Below, one piece after another: positions 6,072-10,366 of a stretch of 10,366 nucleotides of DNA. Both the position numbers and the translations under genes were made by a program. The notes below the pieces were generated by a model. It worked only from the letters and a program-made list of their open reading frames with translations. It was not told the origin of the DNA and searched no databases. Positions within the stretch are counted from its first letter, which is position 1. The number at the start of each line of letters is the position of its first letter. The DNA lies in the NCBI GenBank assembly GCA_009930355.1, contig RZYK01000060.1:1-10366 (forward strand), in the 5' to 3' direction. This stretch comes from Campylobacterota bacterium (GTDB lineage: Bacteria > Campylobacterota > Campylobacteria > Campylobacterales > Sulfurospirillaceae).

Positions 6072-6842
6072 TTAACGAGGTTTATGTTGCCAGACTACTA
6101 TAACTTTTTCAGCTTTTGTGCTAATTTCAATACGTTCATCTGAAACAAGCTCTTGCAATAGTTTTTCTATGCGTGCAAAATCAGGCACAATGCTTCTACG
6201 CTCCAACTGTTCTTTGGCGTATTCTTTAGCCTCTTCAAAGCTGTAAACATCACTCCATTGTGTTTCAAAGCATTTGCTAGAATAGCTACAGTTCTTAGTG
6301 TCCAAACGAGCCATGACATCTTGTGCTTTAATGCTTCCTGTTTGGGAAAAGAGTTCATTGGGACGATGGGCTTGTAGCAAGGCATCGACAAAAGGATTAA
6401 GACGATAAGACCCCCACGAAACAAAAACACCTTGTTTGGATGAGGCGTCTATCATTTTATCAATGGTAAAAGTATCATGAATGGCAGGAGTCATAGAGGC
6501 TAAAACGATGTCATAGGGTCTGGGTACGTCAAAAGTGTCCCAATCGCTTTGATGGGTTTTTATCCTCTCTATAACCCCTTCATTTCGAGCATCTTCTTCT
6601 AAAATCGCCAGCATATTGGCCGAGGGGTCAATGGCGGTAACCTTTACATGTAAAAGGGCGAGAGGAATACTAAAGGTGCCTGTTCCTGAGCCAATATCTA
6701 AAAGCGTGCTCTGTGGTTCATACGCTATGCCTTGCTCCTTCGTCCATGCTAGAATCTCTTGCACATCTTTACTCATAGAAGGGGTATTAAAGTGTGGGTA
6801 ACGCTTTGCAAGGGTGTCCCAAAACTGTTTTTTAGGTGGCAT
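6072..6842 (-). CDS. Class I SAM-dependent methyltransferase
   Basis: A 256-residue cytoplasmic Rossmann-fold methyltransferase. Motif I is LLDIGSGTGTF (47-57), the acidic ribose-binding position follows in VTAIDPSANML (Asp72), an adenine-contact region in HQSDWDTFD, and motif IV in YDIVLASMTPAIHD. No domain indicates the methyl acceptor. It starts at an ATG with GGAG 4 nt upstream, and the palindrome 6851-6862 directly precedes that ribosome site. It is the first gene of the minus-strand Mo/W block, 104 bp ahead of the binding protein, so it may share the operon or be read from its own promoter. A role in making or modifying a metal-chelating small molecule is possible but purely contextual. 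One palindrome copy lies inside, encoding LHVK (64-67). Confidence 0.85.
   Translation of the reverse strand: MPPKKQFWDTLAKRYPHFNTPSMSKDVQEILAWTKEQGIAYEPQSTLLDIGSGTGTFSIPLALLHVKVTAIDPSANMLAILEEDARNEGVIERIKTHQSDWDTFDVPRPYDIVLASMTPAIHDTFTIDKMIDASSKQGVFVSWGSYRLNPFVDALLQAHRPNELFSQTGSIKAQDVMARLDTKNCSYSSKCFETQWSDVYSFEEAKEYAKEQLERRSIVPDFARIEKLLQELVSDERIEISTKAEKVIVVWQHKPR
6643..6654. repeat. TTTACATGTAAA palindrome, copy 6 (inside methyltransferase gene)
   Basis: Perfect 12-bp palindrome translated in the LHV frame (ALLHVKVTA), within the SAM-binding Rossmann region between motif I and Asp72. Confidence 0.75.
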
Positions 6843-6850
6843 GTTTCTCC

Positions 6851-6862
6851 TTTACATGTAAA
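6851..6862. repeat. TTTACATGTAAA palindrome, copy 7
   Basis: Perfect 12-bp palindrome directly abutting the GGAG ribosome site of the methyltransferase gene on the minus strand; the same arrangement is seen at modD (copy 2). Confidence 0.8.
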
Positions 6863-7002
6863 AGCGTTATTGTAACCAAAGAGAACCAATAAAAAGAACT
6901 AATACATTATGCTTAATTTGCATATTTAAGCTAAAATTAATATTTTAAAGTATCTTTTTTTTAATAGTTTGACATCACGTAAAGTGTGTTACATTTTCAT
7001 AT

Positions 7003-7026
7003 ATCGGTAAATAATTATTTACTGAT
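7003..7026. promoter_or_regulatory. 24-bp palindrome, candidate operator upstream of fdh
   Basis: The core GTAAATAATTATTTAC (7007-7022) is a perfect 16-bp palindrome. Allowing one mismatched pair, symmetry extends through ATC/GAT to 7003-7026. It is AT-rich with no loop, so it looks like a dimeric protein site rather than an RNA hairpin. The centre resembles Fur-type AATAATNATTATT boxes, but the even symmetry is not typical, so the regulator is unknown. Confidence 0.55.
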
Positions 7027-7032
7027 GGTATA

Positions 7033-7061
7033 TTTACGTTATATGTTGTTCATGGTATAGG
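7033..7061 (+). promoter_or_regulatory. Candidate promoter with an embedded ModE half-site upstream of fdh
   Basis: TTTACG (7033-7038) and TATAGG (7056-7061, preceded by TGG) are separated by 17 bp, a plausible sigma-70 promoter. The segment CGTTATAT (7037-7044) matches the left half of the E. coli modA operator, but the expected right half is poor. Transcription would start near 7068, ahead of the hairpin at 7091-7133. The evidence is by eye only. Confidence 0.3.
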
Positions 7062-7090
7062 CTTACGGTGTAAGCTCACATAGGTATCGT

Positions 7091-7133
7091 GAAAGGCTAT
7101 AGTATCACTACTAGACTATACTTTCATTTTTAT
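7091..7133 (+). terminator. Terminator-like hairpin in the fdh leader
   Basis: GAAAG-GC-TATAGT (7091-7103) pairs with ACTATA-CTTTC (7115-7125): 11 pairs with a 2-nt bulge and an 11-nt loop. ATTTTTAT (7126-7133) follows on the plus strand, as expected of an intrinsic terminator. It lies 145 bp before the first fdh gene, so it would end a short leader transcript, act as an attenuator, or block read-through. The stem is AT-rich and only moderately stable. Confidence 0.45.
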
Positions 7134-7230
7134 ACTTCCGTGTTTATTTTATCATTAACATCATTCTTGGTGCACAAAAAATTTTAATTTTACTGGTAAA
7201 GTAATTAAGACCATTTTTGTGTTAATTGGT

Positions 7231-7252
7231 TTTACATGTAGGTTACATGTAA
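7231..7252. repeat. Tandem TTTACATGTAAA palindromes, copies 8 and 9, upstream of fdh
   Basis: TTTACATGTA (7231-7240, last two bases of the palindrome replaced by GG) and TTACATGTAA (7243-7252) lie side by side. Their centres are 11 bp apart, about one helical turn, which would place two bound dimers on the same face of the DNA. The pair is 25 bp upstream of the first ATG, probably within the 5' untranslated region or promoter. Confidence 0.75.
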
Positions 7253-7277
7253 ACATAAAACCTTCAAGGAGAAGTGT

Positions 7278-7475
7278 ATGACAAAGATGCGCCGCAGTTT
7301 TCTTAAAACCGCTGTGTTAGGCTCAGCTGGCGTAGCCATAGGTGTTTCACCGCTACTGAGTGCTGAGAAAATGCCTAGTGCTTCAGGTGGTGTTGTCGTG
7401 GGTAAATCGAAAAAGAAAGAGATTACCTACAAAAAAACTCAGGCATGGGAAGACTATTATCAGTCTGCTCTGTGA
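7278..7475 (+). CDS. Small Tat-signal protein of formate dehydrogenase loci
   Basis: A 65-residue protein preceded by AAGGAG 6 nt before the ATG. It opens with a twin-arginine signal, MRRSFLKTAVLGSAGVAIGV (from residue 4), ending near LLSAEK, then a short mature part SGGVVVGKSKKKEITYKKTQAWEDYYQSAL. This fits the 'formate dehydrogenase region Tat target' family (TIGR02811 as I recall it), small proteins encoded directly before fdhA in Campylobacterota and other bacteria. Its role is unknown; it carries no metal-binding cysteines or histidines. fdhA starts 14 bp after its stop, so both are in one operon. The fdhA product has its own Tat signal, so this is not simply an escort supplying the missing signal. 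Confidence 0.85.
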   Translation: MTKMRRSFLKTAVLGSAGVAIGVSPLLSAEKMPSASGGVVVGKSKKKEITYKKTQAWEDYYQSAL

Positions 7476-7489
7476 GAAAGGAAAGATAA

Positions 7490-10288
7490 ATGAGTGAATT
7501 AAATGCAAAAGTAGGGCGAAGAAGTTTTCTTAAAATGGCAGCTATTGCGGGTGCTTTTGGAGCAACTTCTGGATTTGCCAGTGAAAAAGTAACGAGAGCT
7601 GCAACCGAGGAAGAGGTCAAAAATCCTTACCCAGGTTCAAAAATGGTCAAAACCATCTGTAACGTCTGTTCGGTAGGGTGTGGCGTTTTAGCAGAAGTAC
7701 ACAATGGCGTTTGGGTTCGTCAAGAAGTGGCACAAGATCATCCATTAAGTTTAGGGGGACATTGCTGTAAGGGTGCGGGCATGATCGATATGATTCGCTC
7801 TGATGTACGCTTAAAATACCCGATGGAAAAAGTGGGCGGTCAATGGAAACGTATCTCGTGGGAAGATGCTTATACAAAAATTGGTGCACAATTAAAAGCC
7901 CTTCGTGAAAAACACGGCCCTGATGCGGCAATGTTTTTAGGTTCGGCTAAAATGAGCAATGAGCAAGCCTACTACCTTCGTAAATTTGCAGCGTTTTATG
8001 GTACGAACAACATCGACCATCAAGCACGATTGTGTCACAGCTCAACCGTAACAGGTGTTGCCAATACCTTTGGTTATGGTGCAATGACCAACCAACTAGG
8101 AGACATTCAAAACTCAAAAGCGGTTCTCATTATGGGCGCAAACCCAGCGGTGGCGCATCCTGTTGGTTTCCAACATTTCTTAAAAGCGAAAGAGCGTAGC
8201 AACACAAAGTTGATTGTGGTTGAGCCTCGCTTTACGAAAACGGCTGCTAAAGCGGACATGTACGTGCGTTTACGCTCAGGTACTGATATTGCCTTTATTT
8301 ACGGCATGATTCATCTGATTTTGAAAAACGGTTGGGAAGATAAAAAGTATTTGCAAGAGCGTGTATTTGGCTACGAGGATGTATTTAAAGAGGCTGAAAA
8401 ATGGACACCTGATGTGGTATCTAAAGTAACAGGCGTGAGTGAAGCTGAGTTGATTCAAGTGACCAAACTTTTTGCTACCTCAAAACCAGGCTGTTTGGTG
8501 TGGACCATGGGGTGGACACAACACAGCATCGGAACAGGCAATACCCGTGTAGGACCAATCTTGCAGATGATTTTAGGCAACATGGGTGTTGAAGGCGGTG
8601 GCTGTAACATTTTAAGAGGTCATGATAATGTTCAAGGTGCCTCTGATATGGGGTGTTCCTCTGAGACACTTCCTGGCTATTATGGTTTGGGTGAGCCTGC
8701 ATGGAAACACTTTGCCAATGTTTGGAAAACAGATTATGAGTGGATCAAAGGGCGTTTTAAAAATAGTGAAATGATGACCAAAAATGGTTTTACACTGGCG
8801 CGTTGGTCTGAGGGTGTTATGAAAAACGACGCCATTTATAATGGCGGAACTGACCTCAAAGCCCTTGTGGTTATGGGCTGTGGAATTACTTCTACCGCAC
8901 AACTTCAAGAGGTCAAAAAAGGGCTTGATAATGTAGAGCTTTTAGTCATCACCGATCCATTTATCAATGATGCCGCCATTTTAACCGATAGAAAAGATAA
9001 CCTTTTTATTCTCCCCGTGGCAACACAATTTGAAACCAGCGGTTCTGTCACCGCAACAGGACGTAATGTTCAATGGAGAAGCAAAGTGGTTGAACCACAA
9101 TTTGAGTGTAAAACAGATCATGAAGTTATGTTTGAATTAGCTAAACGTTTAGGATTTTATGATGAATACACCAAAGCCTTAGGCGATGGTAAAGGTAAAT
9201 TTGAGTGGCCAGAAGATGCTACACGTGAAATTTCACGAGGTATTCGCTCCATCGGTATGGGTGGACATACGCCTGAGCGACTTAAAAAACACCAAGAAAA
9301 CTGGCATATGTTTGAAGAGGTCAGCGTCGCGGGTATGGGACCTATGAAAGGTGAATACTACGGACTTCCATGGCCGTGTTGGAATGAAACCCACAGCGGT
9401 AGCCCAATCTTGTACAATGTCAATAAACCTGTGAGTGATGGCGGTATGGGCTTTAGACTTAACTGGGGCGTTGAAAAAGATGGTGTTAGCCTTCTTGCAG
9501 GCGAGGGCAGTGCTCCTAAAGGTTCAGCGATTGCAAAAGGACATGGTGCATTAACCCTAGACATGCTTGAAAAAGCAGGTGCAACATTTAGTGAAGAAGA
9601 AAAAGCAATTGTTACTGGTAAAAACTTTGCAACGGATCTTAGTGGTATCCTTGTTAAAAAAGGTCTTGCATTAGGACTTTGCCCATATGGCAATGGAAAA
9701 GCAAGAGCTAAAGCGTGGAACTTCCCCGATCACATTCCACTTCACAGAGAGCCTATTCACTCGCCAAGTACTGAGATGATCAAAGCGTATCCGACCTATC
9801 CTGATAAAAAAGATCACTTTAGGGTTGATACGAAATATATCTCCGCCCAAACAAAAAAAGATTACACCAAAGAGTTCCCACTCATCATGACCACAGGTCG
9901 TTTGGTGACCCACAGTGGAGCAGGTGCTGAGACAAGAGCTTCAAAATACCTTAGCGCATTAAATCCTGAAATGTTTATTGATATTCATCCTAATACAGCA
10001 CTCAATCTTGGTATTCGTAATGGCGAAATGGTGTGGGTGTATGGTGTTGAAGGAACACGCATACATGTGAAAGCGAAATTCTCTTACACCGTGGATGAAA
10101 AAACCATCTTTATGCCATTTCACTACATGGGCAAATTCCAAGGTAAAGATTTAAGTGCGAACTATCCAGCAGGTACGAAACCTTACGCAACAGGTGAGTC
10201 GGCTAACACCGTGGTTGGTTATGGCTATGATATTATGACGCAAATTCCCGAGACAAAAACGGGTCTATGCCGCGTAGAAAAAGCGTAG
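7490..10288 (+). CDS. fdhA: Formate dehydrogenase catalytic subunit (Cys type, Mo/W-bisPGD, Tat-exported)
   Basis: A 932-residue molybdopterin oxidoreductase that oxidises formate to CO2 and passes electrons through FdhB towards a membrane subunit. A Tat signal (Arg10-Arg11, RRSFLKMAAIAGAFGA) predicts periplasmic location. A [4Fe-4S] motif follows: Cys57-x2-Cys60-x3-Cys64, with Cys92 or Cys93 in GGHCCKG. The metal ligand is Cys182 (TGT at 8033-8035) in QARLCHSSTVTGVANTFGYGAMTN, where FdnG-type enzymes carry selenocysteine; His183 is conserved. The C-terminal dinucleotide-binding domain begins at about residue 800 (PLIMTTGRLVTHSGAGAETRASKYL). The length is about normal for this periplasmic type. 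AAAGGAAAG lies just upstream of the ATG. fdhB follows 7 bp after the stop. Whether the metal is Mo or W cannot be read from the sequence. Confidence 0.96.
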   Translation: MSELNAKVGRRSFLKMAAIAGAFGATSGFASEKVTRAATEEEVKNPYPGSKMVKTICNVCSVGCGVLAEVHNGVWVRQEVAQDHPLSLGGHCCKGAGMIDMIRSDVRLKYPMEKVGGQWKRISWEDAYTKIGAQLKALREKHGPDAAMFLGSAKMSNEQAYYLRKFAAFYGTNNIDHQARLCHSSTVTGVANTFGYGAMTNQLGDIQNSKAVLIMGANPAVAHPVGFQHFLKAKERSNTKLIVVEPRFTKTAAKADMYVRLRSGTDIAFIYGMIHLILKNGWEDKKYLQERVFGYEDVFKEAEKWTPDVVSKVTGVSEAELIQVTKLFATSKPGCLVWTMGWTQHSIGTGNTRVGPILQMILGNMGVEGGGCNILRGHDNVQGASDMGCSSETLPGYYGLGEPAWKHFANVWKTDYEWIKGRFKNSEMMTKNGFTLARWSEGVMKNDAIYNGGTDLKALVVMGCGITSTAQLQEVKKGLDNVELLVITDPFINDAAILTDRKDNLFILPVATQFETSGSVTATGRNVQWRSKVVEPQFECKTDHEVMFELAKRLGFYDEYTKALGDGKGKFEWPEDATREISRGIRSIGMGGHTPERLKKHQENWHMFEEVSVAGMGPMKGEYYGLPWPCWNETHSGSPILYNVNKPVSDGGMGFRLNWGVEKDGVSLLAGEGSAPKGSAIAKGHGALTLDMLEKAGATFSEEEKAIVTGKNFATDLSGILVKKGLALGLCPYGNGKARAKAWNFPDHIPLHREPIHSPSTEMIKAYPTYPDKKDHFRVDTKYISAQTKKDYTKEFPLIMTTGRLVTHSGAGAETRASKYLSALNPEMFIDIHPNTALNLGIRNGEMVWVYGVEGTRIHVKAKFSYTVDEKTIFMPFHYMGKFQGKDLSANYPAGTKPYATGESANTVVGYGYDIMTQIPETKTGLCRVEKA

Positions 10289-10295
10289 GGGGTGG

Positions 10296-10366
10296 ATGAT
10301 GGAATACGCAAGAATGAAATTTTACTGCGATGAGAGCAGATGTATTGAGTGTGATGGATGTAGTAT
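10296..10366 (+). CDS. fdhB: Formate dehydrogenase iron-sulfur subunit, N-terminus (partial)
   Basis: The frame from tandem ATGs (10296 or 10299) reads MMEYARMKFYCDESRCIECDGCS up to the window end. The cysteines, C-x5-C-x2-C-x2-C, fit the first ferredoxin-type [4Fe-4S] motif of FdhB, the electron-transfer subunit that receives electrons from FdhA. A G-rich AGGGGG ribosome site lies right before the ATGs, 7 bp after fdhA. The rest of the gene lies outside, so its length and membrane anchor cannot be judged. Confidence 0.9.
   Translation, partial: MMEYARMKFYCDESRCIECDGCS

Larger units (their letters stand above)
6843..7277. other. 435-bp divergent intergenic region between the Mo/W block and the fdh operon
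   Basis: There is no convincing protein gene here. It holds a palindrome copy at the methyltransferase ribosome site (6851-6862), a weak -10-like box for minus-strand transcription (ATTATG at 6906-6911, CATAAT on the minus strand), an AT-only hairpin TAAAAT-TAAT-ATTTTA (6932-6947) followed by eight T (6955-6962), a perfect TTGACA (6969-6974) without a good -10 at standard spacing, a 24-bp palindrome (7003-7026), a candidate promoter (7033-7061), a small hairpin GCTTAC-GGT-GTAAGC (7061-7075), a terminator-like hairpin (7091-7133), and two palindrome copies (7231-7252). The length and structure suggest complex control of fdh. Confidence 0.7.

Noticed and set aside
6932..6962. Intrinsic terminator made of an AT-only hairpin plus eight T
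   Set aside because: The stem has six A-T pairs only and no upstream plus-strand gene to terminate; it is noted under the intergenic region but not called.
6843..7277. Molybdenum cofactor riboswitch upstream of fdh
   Set aside because: The hairpins present are short and AT-rich and I cannot align them with the multi-helix Moco motif; an unknown leader element is the safer call.
1..7277. CRISPR array or insertion-sequence ends based on the recurring palindrome
   Set aside because: The copies are 12 bp with irregular spacing of hundreds of bases, no repeat-spacer units, no transposase gene and no target-site duplications.
8033..8035. Selenocysteine codon and SECIS element in fdhA
   Set aside because: The ligand codon is TGT and the whole 932-codon frame has no internal TGA.
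9358..9693. Minus-strand frame of 111 codons inside fdhA
   Set aside because: It is a shadow of the conserved fdhA coding sequence; its composition is proline/serine-rich without domain features. Other antisense frames in fdhA were dropped for the same reason.

Overview
The window looks like a chromosomal segment of a Campylobacterota (epsilonproteobacterial) anaerobe, most like Sulfurospirillum. The basis is moderate AT-richness, tightly packed genes with AAGGAG-type ribosome sites, a Wolinella/Campylobacter-style formate dehydrogenase locus (small Tat protein, FdhA, then FdhB starting MKFYCDE...), and ModE/ModD proteins of epsilonproteobacterial character. The genus is an inference from pattern recognition, not from a search. 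The theme is molybdenum/tungsten: acquisition and sensing on the minus strand, and a Mo/W enzyme on the plus strand.

Layout. Positions 1-72 hold the last codons of a plus-strand gene. A perfect hairpin (99-127) separates it from a convergent minus-strand block that runs from 6842 down to 127. In transcription order this block is: a class I SAM methyltransferase; a BtuF/FecB-type periplasmic binding protein, FecCD-type permease and ABC ATPase (joined by 4-nt ATGA overlaps); an FmdE-like protein with a zinc ribbon; the fluoride channel CrcB and a DUF190 protein (again overlapping by 4 nt); the molybdate-responsive regulator ModE; and ModD, a NadC paralogue. No ModABC transporter is present. The FecBCD-type transporter next to FmdE and ModE is the natural candidate for oxyanion (molybdate/tungstate) or metal-chelate uptake, by analogy with MolABC of Haemophilus. 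A 435-bp divergent intergenic region (6843-7277) is rich in palindromes and hairpins. It leads into the plus-strand fdh operon: a 65-aa Tat-signal protein, the 932-aa catalytic subunit FdhA with cysteine instead of selenocysteine as metal ligand, and the first codons of fdhB at the window end.

How it fits together: the transporter and its accessories would supply Mo or W, ModE would sense the oxyanion and probably bind a ModE-like box just upstream of its own gene, and formate dehydrogenase would be the consumer, exported by the Tat system to oxidise formate on the outer face of the membrane.

The most striking unexplained signal is a 12-bp palindrome, TTTACATGTAAA. Its 10-bp core occurs eight times, plus one near-copy, within the first 7.3 kb, mostly in gaps between genes and often abutting ribosome binding sites, but also inside three genes. 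By base composition roughly 0.03 copies would be expected. Other unexplained structures are a 15-bp perfect inverted repeat before the transporter operon, a 24-bp palindrome and a terminator-like hairpin in the fdh leader, and a nine-histidine tail on the transporter ATPase.
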